Source: Kiritimatiellales bacterium
Lineage (GTDB): Bacteria; Verrucomicrobiota; Kiritimatiellia; Kiritimatiellales; Tichowtungiaceae
NCBI GenBank assembly: GCA_028692515.1
Contig: JAQUXG010000023.1
Coordinates: 1-12,252, forward strand
Length of the DNA stretch: 12,252 nt
Direction of reading: 5' to 3'
Position numbers and translations under genes: made by a program. The notes below the pieces were generated by a model. That model saw only the letters and a program-made list of their open reading frames with translations, made no database searches and was not told the origin of the DNA. Below are positions 1-5,482 of this stretch, piece after piece; position 1 is the first letter of the stretch; each line of letters begins with the position of its first letter.

Positions 1-1037
1 TTCTGTACGCCGGGAGCCCAGAGTTCGATGTCGTAGCATTTGGCGGCGCTGAAGCCGATGTCGGCGGTGCAGAGTTCGATGACGCGATAGTGGAGTCCGA
101 GTTTCTGCAGAACGTCTTCGGCTTCGCCGAGGAGAATTTCGTGCTGCTTCTCCGATTGTTCGGGTTTGACGAAGTTGACCATTTCGACTTTGTCGAACTG
201 GTGCAGGCGGAGCAGTCCGCGGGTATCTCGTCCGGCGGCGCCGGCTTCGCGGCGGAAACATGGCGTATAAGCCGTGAGCTTGAGCGGCTTTTCGACGTCG
301 ATGATTTCATCGCTGTAAAGATTTGTGACGGGAACTTCGGCGGTGGGGACGGGATAGAGTTCGTCGCCGGCGATGTGGTACATGTCTTCGGCGAATTTCG
401 GGAGCTGGCCGGTGCCGGTCATGGCGGCGGCGTTGCAGACGAAGGGCGGTTCGACTTCGGTGTAGCCGTGCTGTTCGGTGTGCAGGTCGAGCATGAAGGC
501 AATGAGTCCGCGCTGAAGACGCGCGCCCTGCCCGGTGTAAACCGGAAAGCCGGTGCCGGTGATTTTGGTGCCGCGTTCAAAGTCGACGAGTTTGAGAGCT
601 TCGCAAATGTCCCAGTGCGGTTTGACTTCGAAGTCAAATTTTTTGACTTCGCCGAAGGTGCGAACGACGGGATTGTCGGCTTCGCTCTGGCCGACGGGAA
701 CGCCGGGACGCGGCAGGTTCGGGATGAAAAGCATCGTGTGCAGAATTTTTTCGTCGAGTTCGCGCACCTGTTCGTCCAAGGCGGCGATGCGATCGCCGAT
801 GATGCGGACTTCTTCTTTGGCGGCTTCGGCCTCGTCGAATTTTTTCTGCCCCATGAGCGCGCCGATTTTTTTAGAGGCGCTGTTGCGGGTGCTTTTGAGC
901 TCTTCGGCTTCGGTGATGGCGGCGCGGCGGGCGGCGTCGAGCGCGAGCAGTCCGTCGATGTCGGCGTCGGCCTTACGGGTGGCGAGCGCCCGTTTGACGG
1001 CGTCCGGGTTTTCACGAATCAGTTTGATGTCGAGCAT
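1..1037 (-). CDS. serS: Seryl-tRNA synthetase, 3' end cut by window edge
   Basis: Charges tRNA-Ser with serine in the cytoplasm. The first 345 residues are visible, against a usual length of about 420-430. The N-terminus (MLDIKLIRENPDAV) and the Lys/Glu/Arg-rich stretch at about residues 25-100 form the tRNA-binding helical hairpin typical of SerRS. The class II core follows: a motif 1 region with GARLQRGLIAFMLDLH at 171-186, the serine-binding loop TAEVPV at 232-237, and motif 2 with FRREAG at 261-266 running on to DTRGLLRLHQFDKVEM. Motif 3 lies off the left edge. The ATG at 1037 has AAGGA 8 nt upstream and gives the standard SerRS N-terminus. It lies 77 nt downstream of the CPBP protease gene on the same strand, so the two may share a transcript. 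Identification is secure. Confidence 0.97.
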   Translation of the reverse strand, partial: MLDIKLIRENPDAVKRALATRKADADIDGLLALDAARRAAITEAEELKSTRNSASKKIGALMGQKKFDEAEAAKEEVRIIGDRIAALDEQVRELDEKILHTMLFIPNLPRPGVPVGQSEADNPVVRTFGEVKKFDFEVKPHWDICEALKLVDFERGTKITGTGFPVYTGQGARLQRGLIAFMLDLHTEQHGYTEVEPPFVCNAAAMTGTGQLPKFAEDMYHIAGDELYPVPTAEVPVTNLYSDEIIDVEKPLKLTAYTPCFRREAGAAGRDTRGLLRLHQFDKVEMVNFVKPEQSEKQHEILLGEAEDVLQKLGLHYRVIELCTADIGFSAAKCYDIELWAPGVQ

Positions 1038-1045
1038 GGCGGTTA

Positions 1046-1050
1046 TCCTT
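1046..1050 (-). promoter_or_regulatory. Ribosome binding site of serS
   Basis: On the minus strand AAGGA stands 8 nt before the ATG at 1037. It supports that start, which also matches the conserved SerRS N-terminus. Confidence 0.7.
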
Positions 1051-1114
1051 ATTTCAAATCGAAGGCCCCGTTTTTACCTTTCCGTCCGGCGGATGCAAAG
1101 AAAATCCCGGTTTT

Positions 1115-2023
1115 TCACCCCATTAATAGAAGAAGAGCTACGGTGACTCCGTTGAAGGCGATATGCATGCCGATGGGAACCAGCAGGGATTGTGTGCGGG
1201 CATAGGCCAGGCAGAAACTGACCGAGAGCAGGAAGAGCGGCAGAAAAGACGGCAGGTGCAGGTGGAGTCCGCCGAAGATCAGTGAAATCAGCAGGATACC
1301 GGGCCAAAAGCCAACGCGGCGCACCACAAAGGGAAGCAGAATGCCGCGGAAGACGACCTCTTCAAAGACCGGTGCCGCGATGATGATGATAAAGAAAAGC
1401 GCGGCGCGCATGGGCCACGCTGCCGGAGCCGTCAAAAGCTGCGCGACGTCCTGAAGGTAGAAATCGCACCCGACCTGCTTCAATAACAGTTGGTAAATCG
1501 TGCTGAGCAGCCAGAGCGGCGGAAGCACTGCCAGATATAAAAGCAAGGAAAGGCCCAGCAGCGCCGGGGCCTTTTTCCAGCGAATGCCGAACAGCTCTCC
1601 GCCCTGGATTCCGGCAAACCGGAATAGGACAACCAGCCCGATCAATACGGGCAGATAGAACAGAACCGCCTGAAAGACCACCGTTTTGGGTTCAATTCCG
1701 GAGTTTGGAAACAGCCATACATAAAGCCAGGAGGCCAGCAGATAAAAGCCAGCCAGAAACCCCAGAAAAATCAGTACCATCTGCCAGGGCAGTGCGCGGA
1801 CGGTCAGCCGGCCCGCCAGTTCCGGATGTCGCACGGGCCTTTTGACCCAATGTAAAACCAGTCCGACATCCATGGTGATGCCGATACAGATCAGCAACAT
1901 GAAGAAAACTCCGGCGGCAATCGTGCCCGGAGGTGGATTACTGTATTCCCAGAACGGCGCCGTTTTGGGAAAGATTTCAGCTAAAAACATCATAATGCGC
2001 GGACAATAGCGGCTTGCGTTCAT
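1115..2023 (-). CDS. CPBP (CAAX-prenyl protease 2-like) intramembrane metalloprotease
   Basis: Polytopic membrane protein of 302 residues with about eight hydrophobic segments. The C-terminal half carries the Abi/CPBP signature. Motif 1, EExxxR, is E221-E222 to R226 within FEEVVFRGILLPF. Motif 2, FxxxH, is F250 to H254. Motif 3 has H287 and N291 in the sequence IGMHIAFN. These residues are known in the family to make the metal-dependent active site within the membrane (Rce1-type glutamate protease fold). Bacterial members vary in role (bacteriocin immunity, peptide processing, protein maturation), and the substrate here cannot be told. The ATG at 2023 gives the longest frame but has no clear Shine-Dalgarno. 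Met11 (1993) and Met12 (1990) are alternatives, also without a good one. It is divergent from asd and upstream of serS on the same strand. Confidence 0.88.
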   Translation of the reverse strand: MNASRYCPRIMMFLAEIFPKTAPFWEYSNPPPGTIAAGVFFMLLICIGITMDVGLVLHWVKRPVRHPELAGRLTVRALPWQMVLIFLGFLAGFYLLASWLYVWLFPNSGIEPKTVVFQAVLFYLPVLIGLVVLFRFAGIQGGELFGIRWKKAPALLGLSLLLYLAVLPPLWLLSTIYQLLLKQVGCDFYLQDVAQLLTAPAAWPMRAALFFIIIIAAPVFEEVVFRGILLPFVVRRVGFWPGILLISLIFGGLHLHLPSFLPLFLLSVSFCLAYARTQSLLVPIGMHIAFNGVTVALLLLMG

Positions 2024-2059
2024 TTTTTAAATCAAATACCGTGACCGCCTTTTCATTCG

Positions 2060-2064
2060 GGGAG
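2060..2064 (+). promoter_or_regulatory. Ribosome binding site deciding the asd start
   Basis: GGGAG stands 7 nt before the ATG at 2072. It is only 1 nt from the in-frame ATG at 2066, which is too close to use. Together with the family N-terminus this favours initiation at 2072. Confidence 0.6.
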
Positions 2065-2071
2065 CATGATT

Positions 2072-3178
2072 ATGAAGACAGGTTTAGTGGGTTGGCGCGG
2101 AATGGTCGGATCGGTTCTGATGGAACGGATGCTGGCCGAGAATGATTTTGCAAATATTGACCCGGTGTTTTTTACGACATCTCAGGCCGGACAGCCCGCA
2201 CCGAACGTCGGCAAAGGCGAGTCGGTTCTGCTGGATGCATACGATCTTGATGCGCTGGCCGCAATGGATGTAATTCTGACCTGCCAAGGCGGCGATTACA
2301 CCAATGAAGTTCACGGCAAACTCCGCGCCGCCGGCTGGAAGGGCTACTGGATCGACGCCGCATCCACCTTGCGCATGAGTAAAGACGCGGTGATCATTCT
2401 CGACCCGGTCAACCGCCCGGTGATCGACACCGCGCTGGCCGACGGCAAGAAAGATTTCATCGGCGGCAACTGCACCGTCAGCCTGATGCTGATGGCGATC
2501 GGCGGACTGTTCAAAGCCGGTCTGGTTGAATGGGTTTCTTCGATGACCTATCAGGCGGCCTCCGGCGCGGGCGCGCAGAATATGCGCGAACTGCTCAGCC
2601 AGATGGGAACGCTGCACCAGACTGCCGCCGCCGACCTGCAAACGCCCTCTTCCGCAATTCTCGATATCGACCGGAACGTGACCGCCGCCCTGCGCGGAAA
2701 AGAAATTCCCGTACAGCACTTCGGCGCGCCGCTGGCCGGCTCACTGATTCCGTGGATCGATAAAGCCGTGGAAGGCGGACAGACCAAAGAAGAGTGGAAG
2801 GGGTTCGCTGAAACCAATAAGATCCTCGGAGCCGTTCCGGCGGTTCCGATCGACGGCCTGTGCGTGCGGATCGGCGCGATGCGCTGTCACAGTCAGGGGC
2901 TGACGATCAAGCTCAAGAAAAACGTGCCGGTTGAGGAGATCATCGAAATCATCCGTAATGACAACGAGTGGGTGGATGTGGTCGGCAACACCAAAGAGGA
3001 AACGCTGGCCCGCCTGACCCCGGCGGCGATTTCGGGAACACTGACGGTTCCGGTCGGACGCATTCACAAGATGAAGATGGGGCCGGAATATCTGGCGGCA
3101 TTCACCTGCGGCGACCAGCTGTTGTGGGGCGCGGCCGAACCGCTGCGACGGATGCTGCGGATTCTGCAGGAGAAGTAA
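2072..3178 (+). CDS. asd: Aspartate-semialdehyde dehydrogenase
   Basis: NADPH-dependent conversion of aspartyl phosphate to aspartate semialdehyde, the branch point to lysine/diaminopimelate, threonine and methionine. At 368 residues it matches the Gram-negative (E. coli-type) subfamily in length. The N-terminus [20 protein letters not shown] contains the nucleotide-binding loop. The catalytic cysteine is C134 in GGNCTVSLM. The acid/base histidine is H273 in [10 protein letters not shown], with substrate-binding R267 just before it. The C-terminus [11 protein letters not shown] is typical of the group. The start at 2072 is preferred to 2066 because of Shine-Dalgarno spacing and alignment with known Asd N-termini. 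It stands alone, divergent from the CPBP protease gene with a 48-nt gap and convergent with the small lipoprotein gene. Its product feeds the methionine pathway in which the nearby metF also acts, but the two are on opposite strands. Confidence 0.97.
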   Translation: MKTGLVGWRGMVGSVLMERMLAENDFANIDPVFFTTSQAGQPAPNVGKGESVLLDAYDLDALAAMDVILTCQGGDYTNEVHGKLRAAGWKGYWIDAASTLRMSKDAVIILDPVNRPVIDTALADGKKDFIGGNCTVSLMLMAIGGLFKAGLVEWVSSMTYQAASGAGAQNMRELLSQMGTLHQTAAADLQTPSSAILDIDRNVTAALRGKEIPVQHFGAPLAGSLIPWIDKAVEGGQTKEEWKGFAETNKILGAVPAVPIDGLCVRIGAMRCHSQGLTIKLKKNVPVEEIIEIIRNDNEWVDVVGNTKEETLARLTPAAISGTLTVPVGRIHKMKMGPEYLAAFTCGDQLLWGAAEPLRRMLRILQEK

Positions 3179-3180
3179 TT

Positions 3181-3240
3181 CGTAACCAGTAATGCGTAAT
3201 TGGAGAGCATCCTGTTACGCATTACGAATTATTCGTTACG
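3181..3240. repeat. Heptamer-based inverted repeat between convergent genes
   Basis: An 11-bp perfect dyad, GTAATGCGTAA (3189-3199) and TTACGCATTAC (3215-3225), encloses a 15-nt spacer. Outside it, CGTAAC (3181-3186) is mirrored by GTTACG (3235-3240). Each half reads as degenerate 7-nt units ending in GTAA (TTCGTAA, CCAGTAA, TGCGTAA), and as the complement (TTACGCA, TTACGAA) on the other side. It fills the gap between asd and the convergent lipoprotein gene. A hairpin could form from either strand, but no T-run follows it, so it is not a typical intrinsic terminator. Confidence 0.7.
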
Positions 3241-3244
3241 TTCC

Positions 3245-3412
3245 CTATTCGTATCCACTCATGCCGGGAATATTCATGCTACCTTCCCAGCTGGCCGGCG
3301 TGTTCCACGGCAGGTCGGAATACTCTTTTTTCGATCCGTCGGAATTCGTGGGAGTCGAGCAGCCCGAAACTGCGGCAACGAGCAGGATTAATGCTATGGC
3401 TTTTTCAATCAT
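3245..3412 (-). CDS. Small predicted lipoprotein, function unknown
   Basis: A 55-residue product with a lipoprotein signal peptide: a short basic n-region (MIEK), a hydrophobic stretch (AIALILLVAA) and a lipobox ending VSGC at C18, so it should be lipidated and anchored in a membrane after cleavage by signal peptidase II. The mature part is only about 38 residues: a Ser/Asn/Asp/Lys linker followed by the Trp/Pro-rich segment DLPWNTPASWEG and a Gly/Met-rich end. The ATG at 3412 puts the signal at the very N-terminus. An upstream in-frame GTG at 3460 would add 16 residues, run through the palindrome at 3433-3449, and spoil the signal. No clear Shine-Dalgarno precedes either start, which lowers confidence. 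It lies 129 nt downstream of metF on the same strand. No characterised homologue is recognised. Confidence 0.6.
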   Translation of the reverse strand: MIEKAIALILLVAAVSGCSTPTNSDGSKKEYSDLPWNTPASWEGSMNIPGMSGYE

Positions 3413-3432
3413 TGGAAGAATGGTTGCTCTTT

Positions 3433-3449
3433 TTTCCAAACATTGGAAA
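3433..3449. repeat. Dispersed palindrome copy, TTTCCAA-ACA-TTGGAAA
   Basis: Perfect 7-bp arms around a 3-nt centre. The surrounding 3431-3450 matches the copy at 11879-11898 in 19 of 20 positions. It lies about 20 nt upstream of the lipoprotein ATG, so it would be in that gene's leader or promoter region. Confidence 0.75.
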
Positions 3450-3464
3450 CATTTTTTCACCGTT

Positions 3465-3533
3465 TGTCGTCCCGACGTCAGCCGAAGAATCTACTTTTCC
3501 GTCGAGCAACCTGCATTCCGGCTGAAGCCGGGA
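3465..3533. repeat. Degenerate REP-like intergenic elements
   Basis: Two pieces lie in the 129-nt gap between metF and the lipoprotein gene. Positions 3465-3492 read GTCGTCCCGACGTCAGCC then GAAGAATCT, resembling the widespread 'GTCATCCTGAGCGAAGC...GGATCT' intergenic repeats. Positions 3511-3533 contain the inverted repeat CCGGCT-GA-AGCCGG (3518-3531) inside ATTCCGGCTGAAGCCGGGA, resembling another common class of palindromic repeat. The resemblance is recalled from experience; only the inverted repeat is directly visible. Confidence 0.45.
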
Positions 3534-3541
3534 CTTCAACC

Positions 3542-4426
3542 TTATTTGCGAACGCGGGAGAGGCAGGCGAAGAGTTCAGGATAGAACGCGGTTTTGGCGC
3601 GGTTGAGCAGATAGAGATGAATGCCCGGCGCGCCGCTTTCGACCAATTCTGATATCTGTTCGATCGCCCAGTACAGTCCGATGCGCTCCATTTTGACCGG
3701 ATCGTTCTGCGCCGCTTCCAGATTGTGCAACAACACCTCCGGCACGTGGAATTCGCAAAACGTCTGCATCCGTTTAATTTGTTCGAGTGAAATAATCGGC
3801 AGCAGTCCCGGCACGATCGGCACGGTGATGCCCGCATCGCGGCATTTTTCGACAAATTTAAAATAGACGGGATTGTGGAGAAACAGTTGCGTGGTGATGA
3901 AGTCGGCTCCGGCATCTACTTTTTCTTTCAGACGCAGAATGTCCGCTTCAAGGCTCGGAGCCTCGGGATGTTTTTCCGGGTACCCGGCCGTGCCGATGCA
4001 AAGCTGCGGATGGCGTTCGCGCAGAAATGCGATGAGCTCGGACGCATAACGGAATCCATCCGCCGCCGGTTTAAACACTTTTTCTCCGCGCGGCGGATCG
4101 CCGCGCAGTGCCATAATGTTTTGAAATCCCTGTTCTACCAGCGCATCGCTGGAGCGGGCCAGCTCGTCACGCGACATGCCGACACAGGTGCAATGCGGTA
4201 TGACGGTTTTGTAACCGAGGGTGCCAAGCTGTTTGGATATTTCGAGCGTCGGGCCGGCGGCAGAGCCTCCCGCGCCGCAGGTGACGGAGACAAAGTCGGG
4301 CTTGAGGCCGATCAGCTCAACCGCCCCGTTGGTGAAAACGGCCTGTGCCGCGTCATTCTTCGGCGGAAAAAATTCCACCGAGATCAGCGGATGCCCGGCC
4401 TGTTGGATTTGTTCAATAACGGTCAT
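3542..4426 (-). CDS. metF: 5,10-Methylenetetrahydrofolate reductase
   Basis: FAD-dependent reduction of 5,10-methylene-THF to 5-methyl-THF, the methyl donor for methionine synthesis. At 294 residues it equals the bacterial MetF length, a single TIM-barrel. Family marks in order: SVEFFPPKND with catalytic Glu at E18; VTCGAGGS at 48-55; MALRGDPP with flavin-contacting D110; GTAGYPEKHPEA at 145-156; DAGADFITTQLFL at 171-183 with the substrate-binding TQ; and the C-terminal GIHLYLLNRA at 268-277. The frame stays open upstream to 4591, but that part reads through the HU terminator and the HU 3' end, so the ATG at 4426 is chosen. Only about 40 nt separate the start from the HU terminator, which leaves no room for a SAM or cobalamin riboswitch. 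Regulation is not visible. Confidence 0.96.
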   Translation of the reverse strand: MTVIEQIQQAGHPLISVEFFPPKNDAAQAVFTNGAVELIGLKPDFVSVTCGAGGSAAGPTLEISKQLGTLGYKTVIPHCTCVGMSRDELARSSDALVEQGFQNIMALRGDPPRGEKVFKPAADGFRYASELIAFLRERHPQLCIGTAGYPEKHPEAPSLEADILRLKEKVDAGADFITTQLFLHNPVYFKFVEKCRDAGITVPIVPGLLPIISLEQIKRMQTFCEFHVPEVLLHNLEAAQNDPVKMERIGLYWAIEQISELVESGAPGIHLYLLNRAKTAFYPELFACLSRVRK

Positions 4427-4433
4427 ATCAATC

Positions 4434-4462
4434 TGTCTATCCGGATAAACGGAACTGTGCAA
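4434..4462 (-). promoter_or_regulatory. Possible metF promoter
   Basis: On the minus strand TTGCAC (4462-4457) is followed after 17 nt by TAGACA (4439-4434). It lies between the HU terminator and the metF ATG, the only place a private metF promoter could be. The -10 is weak, and the predicted start of transcription would fall almost at the ATG, giving a nearly leaderless message. Tentative. Confidence 0.2.
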
Positions 4463-4466
4463 GCGT

Positions 4467-4491
4467 AAAAAAAGCCCCGGCGAACCGGGGC
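4467..4491 (-). terminator. Intrinsic terminator of the HU gene
   Basis: On the minus strand a perfect 7-bp GC-rich stem, GCCCCGG/CCGGGGC with a 4-nt TTCG loop (4491-4474), is followed at once by seven T residues (4473-4467). It begins about 20 nt after the HU stop codon. This is a textbook rho-independent terminator and should separate HU from metF transcription. Confidence 0.92.
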
Positions 4492-4511
4492 CTCCTGTAT
4501 CGCAGAAGCAA

Positions 4512-4793
4512 TTAACCGAGGATGGCGTCCTTGGCGGCTTTGGCGATGCGGAATTTGAGAACCGTCTTGGCGGCGATCTTGATCTGCGCACCAGTAGCGG
4601 GGTTGCGACCCATGCGGGCTTTGCGTTTTACTTTAACCAGTTTGCCGAGGCCCGGAACGGTGAAACCAGCGGCGGCACCTTTATAGGCCTGAGCGATGAT
4701 GGATTCGAGGGATGCTTTCGCCTGAACTTTGCTGATGCCGGCGTCGTCGGCAATCTTGGCGATGATCTGGGACTTGGTTGCTGCTTTTGCCAT
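4512..4793 (-). CDS. hup: HU/IHF-family nucleoid-associated DNA-binding protein
   Basis: Small basic histone-like protein of 93 residues that binds and bends DNA as a dimer. It aligns along its length with HU: an N-terminal helical dimerisation part (ATKSQIIAKIADDAGISKVQ), the VPGLGKLVKVKRKARM strand, and the beta-arm tip GRNPATG with the DNA-intercalating proline, then IKIAAKTVLKFRIAKAAKDAIL. The N-terminus is three residues longer than E. coli HU and the protein is rich in Ala and Lys. The start at 4793 is backed by AGGAGA 7 nt upstream. It is monocistronic: a strong terminator follows, and it has its own upstream region divergent from the EIIA gene. HU rather than IHF is favoured by a lone gene and the sequence, but subfamily assignment is not firm. 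Confidence 0.93.
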   Translation of the reverse strand: MAKAATKSQIIAKIADDAGISKVQAKASLESIIAQAYKGAAAGFTVPGLGKLVKVKRKARMGRNPATGAQIKIAAKTVLKFRIAKAAKDAILG

Positions 4794-4800
4794 TGCGGAT

Positions 4801-4806
4801 TCTCCT
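4801..4806 (-). promoter_or_regulatory. Strong ribosome binding site of the HU gene
   Basis: AGGAGA on the minus strand, 7 nt before the ATG at 4793. It is the best Shine-Dalgarno of the minus-strand genes, in keeping with an abundant protein. Confidence 0.75.
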
Positions 4807-4865
4807 GTTACACGTGGTTACTTTTTCCGGCCGTATTTATCTCTCGGCCCCGATTTGTTGGGGAA

Positions 4866-4894
4866 TTCTTACTTCAAAGGAACAATGTGCGCAA
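4866..4894 (-). promoter_or_regulatory. Possible HU promoter
   Basis: On the minus strand TTGCGC (4894-4889) and TAAGAA (4871-4866) are 17 nt apart, about 70 nt upstream of the HU start codon. Match to the sigma-70 consensus is moderate (-35 four of six). The rest of the 234-nt divergent gap (4794-5027) is AT-rich, with no further gene seen. Confidence 0.35.
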
Positions 4895-4969
4895 GGTGAA
4901 ATGCGATAATAATTAAGTATAGATAGGGGTTCGTGATTTTTTCGCCCTTTTGTTTTATCCGGTTTTTCA

Positions 4970-4997
4970 TTGACCAGACATCTGAGAAGGTCAAAAT
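4970..4997 (+). promoter_or_regulatory. Possible promoter of the EIIA-antiporter operon
   Basis: TTGACC (4970-4975) matches the -35 consensus in five of six bases. CAAAAT (4992-4997), 16 nt on, matches the -10 in four. It would start transcription near 5004, about 24 nt before the first gene of the run, and it is the best candidate in the divergent gap. Confidence 0.4.
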
Positions 4998-5027
4998 ACG
5001 CGCTTTATTTTTGAGCGGAGAACTATC

Positions 5028-5474
5028 ATGAATCTCAAAAAGATCCTCACAAAGGATTCTATTCTGCCGGAGTTGAAAGCCGACACGAAAAAAGGCGTGA
5101 TCGAAGAGATGATCAGCCTGCTGGTCGCCGCTGGAAAGTTCAGCGGGAAGACAGCGGCTGTACAGGCAGTGCTGGCCCGTGAAGAAAAAATGTCAACCGG
5201 CATGCAAAACGGTATCGCGATTCCTCACGGGAAGACCGATGCGGTCGATCAGCTGGTTGCCGCCGTCGGGATTCACCACGCCGGCATTGACTTCGCCGCG
5301 ATGGATGCAAAGCCCTCGCACATTTTTATTCTGACGCTCTCCCCCGAAAACCGCGCCGGGCCGCACATTCAGTTTCTCGCTGAAATCAGCAAGGTGCTGA
5401 GCCGACCGAATTTGCGCGAAAAGCTTCTAAACGCTGCCTCTACGGATGAAATCCTCAATCTGCTGACCGTTTAG
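5028..5474 (+). CDS. Stand-alone PTS EIIA protein (PtsN/fructose type)
   Basis: A 148-residue single-domain PTS EIIA type-2 protein. The phosphoacceptor is H67 in NGIAIPHGK, preceded by the usual REEKMSTGM segment with conserved R51. The C-terminal part (AKPSHIFILTLSPENRAGPHIQFLAEISKVL) also fits the fold. No EIIB or EIIC is encoded nearby, so a sugar-transport role is unlikely. The setting points to a regulatory EIIA like PtsN (EIIA-Ntr), which in E. coli controls potassium transport through TrkA and KdpD. Here it stands 8 nt upstream of a cation/proton antiporter gene and two genes before NhaD-like transporters, so the likely role is phosphorylation-dependent control of cation transport (inferred). 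GGAG 7 nt before the ATG supports the start. It is the first gene of the operon, divergent from HU. Confidence 0.93.
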   Translation: MNLKKILTKDSILPELKADTKKGVIEEMISLLVAAGKFSGKTAAVQAVLAREEKMSTGMQNGIAIPHGKTDAVDQLVAAVGIHHAGIDFAAMDAKPSHIFILTLSPENRAGPHIQFLAEISKVLSRPNLREKLLNAASTDEILNLLTV

Positions 5475-5482
5475 GATTTGTC

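Noticed and set aside
90..1205. Long plus-strand open frame of 371 codons
   Set aside because: It is antisense to serS, which has clear class II synthetase motifs on the minus strand. The product is a repetitive Gly/Phe/Asp/Val-rich sequence typical of a reverse-frame shadow of a GC-rich gene.
2084..2719. Minus-strand open frame opposite asd
   Set aside because: Antisense to a strongly conserved gene; the translation has no recognisable domain and no ribosome binding site was seen.
3413..3460. Upstream GTG start (3460) for the lipoprotein
   Set aside because: It would place 16 polar residues ahead of the signal peptide and translate the palindrome; no ribosome binding site supports it.
4427..4466. 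SAM or cobalamin riboswitch before metF
   Set aside because: Only 40 nt lie between the HU terminator and the metF ATG, too short for any known methionine-related riboswitch, and no conserved core is seen.
3875..4468. Plus-strand open frame of 197 codons opposite metF
   Set aside because: Shadow of metF, and it also runs through the HU terminator.
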